A stretch of 18,382 bases of DNA from Hemicentrotus pulcherrimus (Eukaryota > Echinodermata > Echinoidea > Camarodonta > Strongylocentrotidae), in contig BEXV01002816.1 in assembly GCA_003118195.1 (NCBI GenBank), forward strand, positions 14,812 to 33,193, read 5' to 3'. A program made the position numbers and the translations under genes. Within the stretch, counting starts at the first letter, position 1. Each line of letters opens with the position of its first letter. Positions 1 to 13,200 of the stretch are shown piece by piece. The notes under the pieces are model-generated. The model saw nothing but the letters and a program-made list of their open reading frames with translations, did no database searches and was not told the origin of the DNA.

Positions 1-48
1 AGGGAGTAATTTGACCTGAGTGATAAAATTACAAATCATTTTTCATAC

Positions 49-184
49 CTCAGTTTGGACGAACTGCATCCTGTCAGCTCGCAGTATCTTGACTGTCTGG
101 AAAATATCGACGGAATCTCCCTCAGCTATCTGAGCGATGCACTCCATAGCAGTACAAAACACACCTGTTCGCCCAGCACCACTC
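49..184 (-). CDS. RPTP exon 22: D2 phosphate-binding loop
   Basis: Together with exon 21 this gives VHCLSGAGRTG, so the C-x5-R loop (Cys915, Arg921) is kept in D2. The helix VDIFQTVKILRADRMQFVQT follows. It is 136 bases, the same length as D1 exon 15. The donor is GTATGA at 48, and the final D2 helix plus stop codon are left of the window. Confidence 0.92.
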
Positions 185-3100
185 CTATAATTCCAGACAA
201 AATGTAAACATGTTTAAAGTACAATAATCAAGGTTCAATAAACATTGGACTATTGGGGGAAATTATTATTCAGATTCGAATCAAATAAATTTCATTCATA
301 GTAATACATTTCTCGCAACCTGAATAACCCCTTATTCTAAAGCATTTCAATTTCTGCATGTTTTTTTTTCATTCAGAACCCCTGGTTACTTACTATTTAA
401 TTAACCTACTTTACATAATCGCATCTCTAAAGATGGAACACACTTTGCATACATTAACTGCTGCTAGCAAGCCCTGTCAAGCATTTTTTGTTGCCAATGA
501 AATACTTTCTTAAGAGGCATGCATCACATGTATTAACAGGACATTGGCTTAACATTTTAGTTGAGTTTTTAAGATGTTTAAATCATTGCCTTGGTTGCCA
601 AAAAATACAGCTAATTTTGTGTATTTATTGACCGATCTTGCTTTAGTGGACTTTGCACCAATTGCGAATGTGTAGGATTACTAAATATTAAATGGTTCTA
701 GACTTACAAACAATGGACAAGAATGGAGAATTCATTCATTTTGTTAGTGGAACTTTTGACAGCACGGATGAGCTTGATTAACGACCTAGCCCCTAATCGT
801 TGATCTGATCCATGTTTAGGCCATCCATGGAACTGGTACTGAGTGACGGTGTGACTGGCCTGAAAGAAAAACAAAACAAAACGTTCTGTGGAAATCGATG
901 TATGAGGCGTATTAGAATTGGTCACAGTTTTACATCTTATCTTTGTGTTATACCAGAAAATGATTTCTTTTTAACTGCCATCATATTTGAACAAAGCTAG
1001 GTGTTAATCCAGTCGCAGTTCGCCCGGTTGGGAAAACCGTTCTGGTTGAAATTCATAATACGGTTCGCCAAAAATATTAGATTTCTTGATCCGTAAAAAC
1101 AATCATTTCAAATGAGGGCATCACATCAAATTCCCGGCCCCTTCTTCAAAAATCACTGTGTCGTAAAGGAGATATATGAAATTAGACATACTTTGGAGTT
1201 TCTGGTAACTTTCAGTTGCCGAATGGTCATGTCCCCATCAGATGATGTTGATAAGGTTGCAACTGAATAGGATCCAAACTGAGCCGTGTCAGCATCAGGC
1301 CAGTATTGTGCACAGCTCTGGAATGAAGAGAGGCAATACATACATTCATGCATACATACACACATGTTAGTCCTTCCTTCTGTCCGCTCCTTTCCTAACC
1401 TATTATATTTATATCTCTCACTCTTACAGTTTTCTTTCATAATGGAACGGGTTTCTTGAATAGCAATTACTAGTCACTTAAGCCATGTTAGTTTGTAAAT
1501 GAGCCCTCTGGACCCTGTGTAGATTAGCCTTTAATGCTAACCAAGATTTCTACTCCTATTCTACTACCATTAAAAATAAACTCCAGTTCTGGTTAAAAAA
1601 AAAGAAATTTAATTCTCACAGAATCAAATAAAACTTACACTGAATGTTCAAGATTACAAATTAATGACATGTGCCAAACAATTTTGAAAGAAAATGTATA
1701 CTGGCTGAGTAATGAGCATAGAAAGACAAAGAAATCAAGGTAGTACTAGCCCCGACACCTTGTGTGTTGTCCCCTATATAGCTTTCTGTGTACAGTGCTT
1801 GTTACTTTACCAAGACTCGGGCAAATTTATTATGATTTTGATGACTCCAGACCCTTGCAGTGCACACCAATACTTACATGCTACATGATCAACTGTTTCT
1901 TTTTCTTCAATCCTTTCCACACCTTTTCTTTCATAATGCAATCGCATTATCAGTACTAAAGTTTATCTGTAATAATAATACTACTATTGCTACTATACTA
2001 CCACTATTAATCCAGGGAGAAGCTCGAATTCGGTTGTTCAAACAAAGGACCGGTACCCCCTCCCTTCTGCGCCACCGATGGGAATTCAACATTTAACATG
2101 TTAAGTATATGGATTATGTTTTATCAAAACAGAAAAAAGCAATACAAAACAACAAGGTCTTTGTAGCTCCCAAACTTAAACTAATACAATTTATTTCAAA
2201 ATTGACATTTACTTGCACTACTACCTTGTCGCTTTGGCTCTTGTCGTTAAGCATCACTATAGTGGATGGTTTATTGTCGAGGACCATAGACCAGAAATCA
2301 GACACAGTGGTTGGCAGCGGCATCTGGGTTGTCATGAATGTACAGTGGACTCCCTGAAAGGTGAGCGAAGAATAATTGCAATATTCGACAACAACATGAG
2401 AACCTCATCACCTACTTCCATTGTCATGAAATGCTTTAAGAACTGTCAGTACATGTCAGTATCTTCAAAGCACAGGCACCCTAGGCGGAGAGGGGCTCAC
2501 TTCCTGCACTGCAGCCCCACCCTACAGCCCCTACATGACTAAAAATCAAGTTTTAATTTCAACATAGTTAAAATAGATATAATAAGTAACACCCATCAAT
2601 CTAAGTGCGCATTCTACAGTTGCCCTTCGTATCAAAACGAAGTCCCCAAAATACGATAGGAAACACAAATAAATACTTTTTTTTTCCTAATTATTTATAA
2701 TATCAATAATACTGATATTAGCACATTATGTATCTATGGTAGTTGACTATGCCTAAGGTGGCTACAGTTTCTTATGTTGAACGCGAGTCAAATGAAGATG
2801 AAAACGGTTTCAATATCATTTAATCCTTCAGTTTTTCTGACATTAAATTGCATGTGTAAATTGAATCAATCGACACTGAATGAACATCTCACCTTCATGT
2901 TGCTAGCATTGATGTAATCATGGTCTAGGGAGTTTAGTATCACACGGTTCCTCTGCACTAGAATGGTATGAAAGCAAAACATATTCAAAGAGCATTACGC
3001 TATTACCCTAAAACTCAACACTCTTACAAGTACGATTAAAGTCTTTCATATCGTTTGATAGCGATATTGGATTTTAGGTATGTATGCATTCAATTTTTGC

Positions 3101-4175
3101 TCTTTGAGTCTCTTTATACATGACATGCATAGGGATGGATCAAAGTAGAACCCCCCCCCCCCCTCCACCTCACCCTCTTCATCCCTGCCTTAAGAAAAAA
3201 TCTTATCTGATATCACCTCTCCGCCTTGGAATTGAATGTAACGTACTCAAAGCTTTGGGTATCCCCCAACCCCTATACCATTGTAATCTAACTGCACTGT
3301 CTCCTGACAATCTTGAGATCCCCGTATGGTGTTATTTCATTTGCTCACGACATCGTCATACATTTTACCGCGGCGTTCTGATTCTCATTTGTCAAGAATC
3401 TACGATTAACATATCATGTCTTCTGCCGAAAATGATGGGGTTTAAATAGTGTGTATGTTTTTGTGTGTGTATTTATTGGTATCCTAACATTACTTACATG
3501 GTAGGTTGTTTCCGTATCTATTCTTGGGTTGATTATCTCGAGTGCGCCCGGATCTTGTTTGGGAAGCCGGAGGATCTGGACAGAGGCTCTTCAAAGTCTG
3601 ATTTAATCAGAGAATATGATGTTTAATTTACATAATCAACTTTAAATAGCTACGTTCATTCTGCGCATTTTATCCACCCCAAGGGATATTTAAGGAGTTA
3701 ACAGAATCTTATTATTATCTTGGCCTTTGCATAGCTGTCTCAAGGTTCTGAAATCATCCAAGGAATTACAGCTACTTATTAGTAGTTACTCATTCACTCA
3801 ACCTATGTTTAGATAGTGTTGCGAGTGGGGTCCGAAAAAACACCATTCATTTGAATTTCAATTCAGTGATTAACGAATCACGACATGCCTAACATTTCCA
3901 TTTTACGAGCGCAAGAGCGAGTTTTTACATAGGAAAATTTTCTCTTTTTCCAAAAGTTGTTTCCACTGGGACAGGCCATTCCTGAAAAATAGTTTCGTTG
4001 AAACTAAGATATAATGCCCCCTCCCCATCCCTATTTTCTCTTTCTCTCTTTCAGGTTTTCTGAACCCTCCGTCTAGAAGAAAGTGAACAATGAACTTACT
4101 TGGAACCATTACATGGCTTTTGATCAAGGTCAGAAGTTGTTCATTTTTACAGCTAAAGGAAGAAGAAGGCTAAAC

Positions 4176-4211
<36 letters not shown>

Positions 4212-7200
4212 GCAGAACTAAAGAGGGTTCTGGTGTGTGGACCCGCCCTTGCAGAACACCTGGGAGAGAACTAAAGTCGTCACTGTCAGTAGACATTCAT
4301 TATTGATCGAACTTTTGGTAATGATTGGGATGTGTTACCTGGAACTCCTTGGTCATCTTGGACCGTCCATGTCCGTCACCCGAAGTGTGTAAATCTTGTA
4401 GATGATCAGTGAAATGAATGACAGGGATCAGGGTATTCCTCCAGAGAAGATCCTCAAGGACAGCCCCGTAGATGAAGGCATACTGCTCCTGTATGCATGT
4501 AATGAACGAAAGCTTCAAATCGTATTCATCAATTCAATCTCATCCACTAAAAAATCTCATATCTTTACGAAATACGACGGAACATGTACATCATAATTAA
4601 AGACTAGAACAAGCCGTACCCCATGTTTATTGTATAAGGTTCTTGGTATTAAACATATTCTCCCTGATAATATCTTGTTTTAAATAAATGACTAAACGAA
4701 GAAACAACCAAATATTTTCAACGCGTTTATTTTAATAGAGGGCTTTTCAATCATTCAAAATTCAAATTGTACATACAAAGCATGTTTTATAAATCAAGAA
4801 AGCAGGCATGACCAAAAAAAAATGTTGTTAACATGTATATGTCGCGTAGAATAATCATTTGCCAATATCTCTGCAAAAACACATTGTGTGTCAAACGGCG
4901 GTAGCAGTTGGAGTATGTTTTGAGAGGTAACTGACCTGTGTTTGGACCATGTATGGTCGTTTCTGTCTGATATTAGTAACGAAGTTGAAGACATCTACCA
5001 TTCTAGTTGTCTTGGCGTGAGCTACGACGCTATCAATACTGATCACCACACCTGTTCGTCCAACACCAGCACTGGATAGAAAATATAATGGTCACCTCAC
5101 CAGTCATGTTGTTAAAATGCGATTATTATTATTATTATTATTATTACTTTTTTAAGTTTAAAGTCGCCTTCTCTGTGCAACAACGACTTGCATGCAGACT
5201 AGCTATTGAACAATAAAACAAAAAGTCAATAAAATAATCACGCACATTCAAATAAGTTTATGAGTGTGCGAACCAAGGTTTCGATGTAATAAAGCCCGAT
5301 CATTATACGAAATTATTTTAGGAAGCTCTTTTTCGGCTCAGATATACTGTTGAAATCTCTTATATTCTGATTATTTTAATATTTATTAAAGCGAGCATAT
5401 CGATGACACGTTGCGCGATCCGAACATGATTTCTAAAATCAATACAATAAAGTATCACAAGTAGAGTTGATTTCTTGAATGTCTTGACGATGATGCTTGT
5501 GGTACTTGTTTTGATCTAGGTGAAATGGACCAACAAGCCTACCTGCAATGGATGATCAGAGGATGAGTGTACTGTCCATGATCAGCTTTGACTTCCTTGA
5601 TGAACTTGAGCAGTGATGAGGTGTGTTTAGGAACACCCTTGTCTGGCCACTCTGTGAAGTGGAACTGAGTCACGGTCCTATAGTCATCACCCTGGTTAGG
5701 AGAGCAACATATTTCATGCACAGTGAAAATAAATTAATTTGAATGATACGTCAGCTTTTGTACACATTATCAAAATATTTATCCGTTTTATTGTCAATGG
5801 TGTTAATTTGTTTTAGTATTAGTAGTTAGCTCAGAAAAAACATGAATCATATTAAAAATAAATTCATGAAATCATAATTTATAAATTAAACTTGAAGTAC
5901 CGTTTTCATAATTGTTGTCCAAGAGGACGCATGGTTCACTCATTTTCATTTTAATAATTCGACTGGTGCATGGTAATGGAAGATGTCATAAACTATTCCT
6001 GAAATGTGACGGACTTATTTACCTACCTTTATCATCGTCATTTTCCTTTTGATTCCACCTGTGCATGCTTCCAGTGACACCAGTTCCACTTTGATATTTC
6101 CAAGCTTCACCGAATCGCCTGGTATATTGGGCCAGTACCTACCACATTTGATCTATTTCAAGCAACCAAACAGAAAATAATCAGAGTAGAGAAATATTAT
6201 ATGATTGTTGTGTAATACTTATAATTTTGATAATCTGGATTTATTTAGCGCTTGATATAAATACCGTCTCTGAGCGCTTCTCAAATATCATTACCCTGTT
6301 TAGCAGATTCATTAAAAAAGAATGGAAACCATCTCCACTCTATGGCGACTATTTCTACCATATGGTCATCGTAAGGGCATCTGGCAATTACTAACAAAAA
6401 AGGCGTTCATCATCTCAAGGGGACCCAATTTCTCTCCCGGATATGGAAATGTAGAATAACGAGTTGCCAACTACATCAGTACCAGTGTCGGGGATCGAAC
6501 CAACGATCTTTGTATTTCATGTCAAGTGCTTTAACTACTCAACTACGACTAAGCCATAGTATAATTATTTAAAGCATTGAAAACGCCACTCTGTAAATAT
6601 CAGCGTTAAACTACATGAGTATAAACATTAAGTTCGTGTTTAATTTTATAGCATAGAATAAGGGTCTCCCGAAAGCTGTTGGTGTTTATCCGGGGTAACG
6701 ATCAATAAATCTGTGTAAAAGTTCAGATACAAATTCAGTCATTAATGAATTGGAGTATCAGGATAATTTGAGATTCACATTGTTTTTTGGGCGATTGTCG
6801 TCAGGAATGTCTTGTGATGACCCGCTTACTAAAATAAAACAGCTTTTGAAACGTTATTAGATAAAGGCATTGGCAACTCTCATAAGAATTGATGCTAGCA
6901 ATCCAAGTGTTAAGAATTCATGAAGACAAATATTAAAGCTGAAATAGTAATAAAACTAACTTTAGTAAAAATACTATTGACTGACCTTATCTCCTTCCTT
7001 GAGCTTCGTTACCATGGCAATAGTCGTCACATTTTCCTGCCAGACCATCCTCCAGAAATCATCCATTGAGGCCTTGTTGGGTCCTTGAAAATATAATGAA
7101 TTATGGCTCATCGGAAAATCAAAGTGTCCATTGTTTTATGGGAATGACGATTGACGATTTATCTGTTTTTGTGTTTTTATACAAAAATAAATATCCACTA

Positions 7201-10200
7201 GAAATATAACCGAAATCCATACATCTTACACATTGTATTTATAACTTTAATACTACTTGTTAAACGTAACGGAAACTAAGCATGGACATACCTTGTGATG
7301 CAATGTAAGCCTTGTCATTGTCAAAACCCTGTATGTGAAGAAAAATTGGTTTACATAATGAAAAGTAGACCAAAATGAGACTATACATATGTCAAGGCTT
7401 GAGGAAAATGATAGTCTCTATTTACAGCATTGCTTTCCCATAGGCAATACTGTTCTTCTTTTTAATCGAACATAAAAGAAGATCAAGAAAATTCAAGTCA
7501 TATGAGGAATTATATTGCAGCTTCAACGGACGATGGGATTCCCATTACATGCGTGCTGTATGTGAGTATGTGTGTGTGGGTGCGGCGTTGCGCGTGCGTG
7601 TGTGTGTGTGTGTGTGTGTGTTTGGATTGTGTAAAGATCCAGCGCAGAAAACGTATATTCTACTCCATGTAGTCCAGCAACTCATCCTACATCCTGTTAA
7701 TATAATAATATTATACATGTACCGGGTTTTTACTTTATCACGTTATTTGATTCATATCGTTCAAATTAGACGCTTCATTCAACGACAATCCACTTTATAA
7801 CATTCAAATGAAAATAAATGTTAATGACAATAATTTTGTAAATTAATGTATAGATAAATTGATACATGCCACCTTACTTACGGGAATGTAAGAAGCGTTA
7901 AAGTAGTCGGAATGAGGATTATCGTTGATGACTTCTAACTTCACCCTCGCCGAATCATCTGGATGAAAGATAGGATATGAACAAAATCAAGTCAGCCAGT
8001 AGCCAATACCATGTCCCATTTGCAGGTCAAAAACTGAACAGGTTAAACTCCAACGGCATTTGAAAGACAATACTTGTTTAGAACTCCCCTTAAAAGGGAT
8101 TGGTTTGAAAATGTTTTTTGTTGTGTGTCTGGGAAAATAACGACCATGAGTTCTCGAATCGACATAAGTGATGGCAATATCCTAAATAAAAGTCTGATTT
8201 TCAGGACTGTTGTACCGGATGTTAGTACGTTTTGTGCTGCACAAAGATTCAATCAGTTTAATTTTGGCCCTTACAAGAAGTGGGTTATTGATGTAGACAA
8301 ATAATGGTGTACCTGTTACAGCTCATTTTATGTATGTTATTGCTAAAGATAAAAAGATTTCAGTCAGTCACTCAATAGTGTCAGACAGGGAAGTTTAAAA
8401 GTAAACGGGTTTTCCTGCATAATTTGAATACTAGGATACTGCTAACGGTTACATTTCACAGATAGGACATACATGACATAATCATAATTCCTGCAAAGTT
8501 CTTCATAATTTGATGTTGGTTGCAAAAGGGACATAGTACCTTTAAGGTGAAGTTCGTTGTTTAGTCGTTTTAGCCGTTTGTATTATTAAGCAGTCCATAG
8601 CAAATTGAAATGAACATTAAAAACCGTAGCTACTATGTAGATTTCAAATGCCGAGATTTGACTACGGACAAAACTCTTTTACTTTTGTGTATTGGGAGTG
8701 TGATTAAACTTGCATCATATTTTTACAGAAACTCTATTAAAAACTCAAAAATAAAGAATTATGACATGGAACTGAAAGCATACAGCAGAACATAAATCGG
8801 TACACTGGAACTTTATTGATGCAAACTTTTAAAGCTATCCCTAACAAGTCAACATAATAAAGGCCCCGTTATTTTGTAAACTCACATGGTAAAATATTTT
8901 TGTATCTGTTCTTCTTGAAGTTGATCTCCTCTTGAGCCACGGTCTGAGGGTAGATGTTTGGGCCAGGTAAGTCCTAGGAGAGAAAGGAAATATAATTTCA
9001 GTTTCAGTCTATTGTTTCAAATTTTGCATATAATAATATAATAATAATGCTACAAAACAAAGATGAAGTCTAGTATCCGAGACTATAGAACAAAAGGCGG
9101 CTAATCTCACATCCGTTAGATAAGATGCAGTATGAAATGAAAAGTCGCATTTAAGAGGAGAGAAATATGGAGGGGCTGAAGATGAAAATAAATATTATAA
9201 TGCTCTCGGCGATATATTTCTGAAATGATTTATTATGTTTCCTTACTAGTCATACCATGAACCTAGAAATATCATCTAAGGATAACGAGTCTCGAACTGC
9301 TCCACATTCATTAATCAGCGGCTGAACGAGCACATTGCATAAAGATTGCTACCCACTGTTCTACGAGTAGCGCACATTTGTGTGCCAAAAAAAATTCTCA
9401 AACTCAAAAGCTTAAAAAGAAGACATATTAATTGTTGATAGAAATTATCTTCATTTAACCTACATAAAATTCCTCGGCGAAGAGCTCGGTGTGTCTGTTC
9501 TTGTTGACGAACGCAGGGAACTGAGCCAGGGGTATCGGTTGACGTGTGCCAATAGGTTTCTTAATAGGTCTGTCAGATGATCCATCGGTTGAATCGAGGT
9601 CTAAGGATTTAGTTTGCCGTACAGAGGGCTTGACGGCTACAGTTGGTTTAGGTCTCGTGCTTTGAGGTGTTTGGTCTGGTTTCGAAACGGAGGCGTGCCC
9701 ACTGTAGTTATTTTCTGACACGATACATACAAAAATAGAAAGAGGAAATTTTACCCCTTTTTTTGGAGGAGGAAAAGTCCTAAAGTGGTACAATTCAGAA
9801 TCAGCCCATGTACAGCAAATAACCAAATACATCCTTATTTCCTTACACTTGATTCATTTTTACTTCTCCAAAACAATTGCCTTGTTCGTGACATCATGAA
9901 TCAGTGTAGGGCATAATTGAATTGTAAGAATACTATGGGGTTAGACAAATAGAATATGTAGTCTCTTTGTTTGCCATTACCATCATCGTTAACCTGATCA
10001 TGTTAACACTAATCAAATAATAGACCTACCTTCTAATGGCGTGTCTTGGAAATCAACTGGTGCCTGGTATTGGTCCTCGATGTTTTTTTTTGTAGACGGA
10101 TGACTATTGTTCCTTTAAAGAGAACAATACGTGATCAAAAGAGAAATTTACGAGAGCCGGTAACTATCAAACTTTTAGGATAACTTCAAATGAGATTATT

Positions 10201-13200
10201 CCTTGAAGAGAGGAATAGACAATTATCAGATTTTCAAATATTCCTATTCTGCTTGTTCTTAAAGTCCGTACCTCAGCATGTTTCCACTTAATCTAACATA
10301 TGGTAGTACTAACATTAGATTACTGTAAGTAATTACGGTAGAAGTAAGTGATAACATTGTGGATGGAAATGTATAATGATGAGTGAAAAATAGAAAATAA
10401 CTCACGAACCTTCGTCGTTTGAACACGATAATGACTACAATGATTATAATCAAAATTATCAGAATGGCGCCAACGGCTCCCCCCGCTGCCGATGCTATAG
10501 ATCTTGGTGGCACCGGACCTTCATTTGGGATCAAGCGGAAGATAAGAATGAAATCAGAAATCGTGTTTTTCCCCAAGAAAATTCAAGTATTCAAATATGT
10601 TTTTTTATACAACCCCTGTATAGAAAAAAAAATCCATTTCGCCATCATAGCAAAGGGATTGATTAATTGCAACTTCAATAATTAATATTTTTCCTATTTT
10701 TAATCGGAGTTTGATCAAACTTTCACTGATCCGTCCCTCTCATTTTCAGCTTCCATTAAAACCAACTTAAAATCAGGATAGACTTCCCTCTCGACAGTGT
10801 GATTACACGCATAGCATTGTTTTCAAGAGCACACGTGCTATAGTAAGAGGAAATCGCATGAAACGGTCCCGGTTGTGTTTCCGTTTTTGACGCTTTAAAT
10901 GAATGTATGAAAAGATTAAAACTAATAAACCTTACCAGAGGACCCCGATGTGTGTCAATTAGCTGGACAGTACAAATTCTATTTGCAGAATGTGTACATG
11001 TTCCTTCGATTTTGTTCCATTTATTCATAGAGAGCATTTTCACATCTGTAAGGGTATGGCCGAGGGAAGTTGTCAGTAGAAATGTTGTTTATTATTATGA
11101 TACCTTGTTATTAACCTACTGTGAACATAATCGCAGAGACTTTTGAAAACTCATCCTCGAGCAAATCCGATGGTTCGATCATCTTTTCTATGGGATGTGC
11201 CAACAGGTATTGAAATTGCCCTGAGTTAATTTTGCAATGGTCGCATCCTACGACAACTACCCCCGGACAACAACCCCCTAGGATAGTTGTCCGGGGGGTA
11301 GTTGTCCTAGAGGATGGTTTTCGTAGGTTTTAGTTGTCCAGGTGATAGTTGTCCGGGGGTAGTTGTCCTAAGGGGTAGTTTACTAGTTGTCCGGGGTTAG
11401 TTGTCCTAGAGGGTAGTCGTCCTATAGGGTGGTTGCCCTAGATGGAAGTAGTCCTAGGGGGTAGTTGACTGTGGGTGGTTATCCGGGGGCTGGATATCTA
11501 GGGAGTAGGTGTCCTAGCACCTGCAATGGTTTTCAAAATACTGGAATGGGTTCATTCTAATGTTCGAAGCAAGCCTAATATCACTGCTACATACACATGT
11601 ATAAAAACAACATTGATCAGCATATTATAATCAGGGTATGTGAGTTTAACTCTCATATCCCTGTTATAATGCTCTTACCTGATTGTATCGTTTTAGCATT
11701 CACAGGTTCTGACCAATTGCTAGAACCAGCTCCATTCACAGTCCGTACCTATATAAGAAATGTTGATATCATAACAGATATAATTCTATACATTTGATCT
11801 TTTTCCTGAAATTTCATTATCCAAGTAAGCGCAAATCTCAGGTTACTTATTCAAATTGAATTTCCTCTGTTCATGTTTTGTTTATTACTGTAAGTATTTT
11901 TTTCTAAACACCGTACCCTTTTTGCCCTTTCAAGTTGCATGTAAAAGGACACAATTCATAAACATAGTATTGCCAAACGGAGAATATGCACTTCTATGTT
12001 CTATCAACAAAGGTACTATATTGTTAGTTCTAAAAAGCTCATCTCCAGTCTTCCTGTTAGAGGCCAGGTGTCGTCAAATCTAAGTCAAAAGTGCTTATAT
12101 CCTCTGCGTGCATACATTGTTGAAGTTCATGTGCTTGTATTGCATCATGCATTGTATGCTAAAGTTCATATAGAGGTATCCCCAATCGTATTATTTTGCT
12201 ATACTACCAAGCAGTCCATAGCAAACTTTATGCAGGCAGTTTTGACCAATCACAAGCTTAGAATATTCATGTATGCGGTATATATACATTCATATCAATA
12301 CATATAGATGTTTTACCTGGACTGAGTAGTTTGTTTTTGCTGTCAGAGCGACCACAGTATGTTCGAACGCACCATTGAATATTTCCTCTGACTTATAGTC
12401 ACCATCATCAACAGGATTAGTTTGCTTGTAGCGGATGACATACTTCTGGATGTTACCATTGATGTTAGATGGTAGAGGGGTAGACCAGGATACAGTGAAG
12501 GAGCTTGTAGTACTCCGCGGTATAGCCACATTGATAGGAGCAGGTGCAACTGTGAAGGGAAAGCAGGAATTTCTGCATAAACAAACTTGTATACACTTTG
12601 TATGAAAGGGTGTGAATGTACATAGATTACAAGTNTTTAAGAGAAAACAAGCAAGAAACTCATTAATCATATCTTTTCAATCCTTTATCTAGCGGAATAT
12701 CAATATATTTCCTTTGAAGAATCCAAGATAACTAGCTGATGTAGTCTGACCTTCTTCAAGTGTTTTGCCGATAGTCTCACTGCTCCTGTCACTCTCCTCA
12801 TCTTTATTTGATGCAGTCAATTGAATGGTATAGTCCAGATAGGTTTCCAACCCTCTTAACGTGTAAGAGCTTGTGTCATTAGGAACCATGAGAGAGTTTA
12901 ATGAAGTTGACCCAGTATAGTAGATCGTATAACGAATCACTCCACTCCTGCAGTCTGCTGATTCCAAGGGGAGGTGCTGAAACACAAGATACAAATATAT
13001 GTTACATACAGCACAACCACGTAAAAGAGATACTTTGACACTAATGCACAAAACTACAAGATGTTATCATATGTTGTCTACAATTTTTCACATTAATAAG
13101 GATGCTGCAATCAATATGATGGAGAATTCTGCAGAACAAGAATCTTTTGACTACAACAATTTCTATATTTACTTTCTTCTGTGAAATAAAATCAAACTTC

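Larger units (their letters stand above)
185..2892 (-). other. Introns 18-21 of the RPTP gene
   Basis: The non-coding parts are 185-707, 860-1191, 1318-2224 and 2354-2892. They are AT-rich with no RNA gene or conserved frame that I can recognise. Intron 19 (1318-2224) includes a CATA-rich stretch near 1336-1368 and a degenerate ATA/CTA trinucleotide run at about 1969-2011. Apparent reading frames here are short and have no protein-family resemblance. Confidence 0.7.
2953..4935 (-). other. Introns 15-17 of the RPTP gene
   Basis: The non-coding parts are 2953-3497, 3576-4338 and 4489-4935. They hold a 13-base poly-C tract at 3151-3163 and a GA microsatellite at 4178-4206 and otherwise show nothing recognisable. 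A plus-strand frame at 3120-3449 starts near the poly-C tract and looks like chance coding. Confidence 0.7.
5072..10409 (-). other. Introns 6-14 of the RPTP gene
   Basis: The non-coding parts are 5072-5542, 5692-6026, 6153-6985, 7084-7291, 7329-7881, 7959-8885, 8974-9463, 9715-10029 and 10113-10409. Apart from the ATT tract, the SINE-like element, the TG tract and a weak tRNA-like stretch listed separately, I see no gene. Two overlapping frames at 8043-8304 on opposite strands have no family resemblance. Confidence 0.7.

Noticed and set aside
1153..1440. 95-codon minus-strand frame starting with Met
   Set aside because: Only the 1192-1317 part is coding (D2 exon 20); the rest is intron read-through.
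2030..2085. Closely spaced GAATTC and GGTACC sites suggesting vector sequence
   Set aside because: The flanks are ordinary AT-rich intron and no longer cloning-site pattern is present.
2109..2542. Plus-strand frames of 82 and 109 codons
   Set aside because: They lie opposite D2 exon 19 and its intron and show no family resemblance; the minus strand explains the open frame.
3120..3449. 109-codon plus-strand frame
   Set aside because: It starts beside a poly-C tract giving a proline run; no domain, no splice context, inside an intron.
4083..4274. Plus-strand frame with an Arg-Glu repeat
   Set aside because: The charged run is the translated AG microsatellite, not a coiled-coil protein.
7549..7800. 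83-codon plus-strand frame with Val-Cys repeats
   Set aside because: Translated TG microsatellite.
8043..8304. Two overlapping frames on opposite strands in intron 9
   Set aside because: Short, without motifs, and without repeats that would mark a mobile element.
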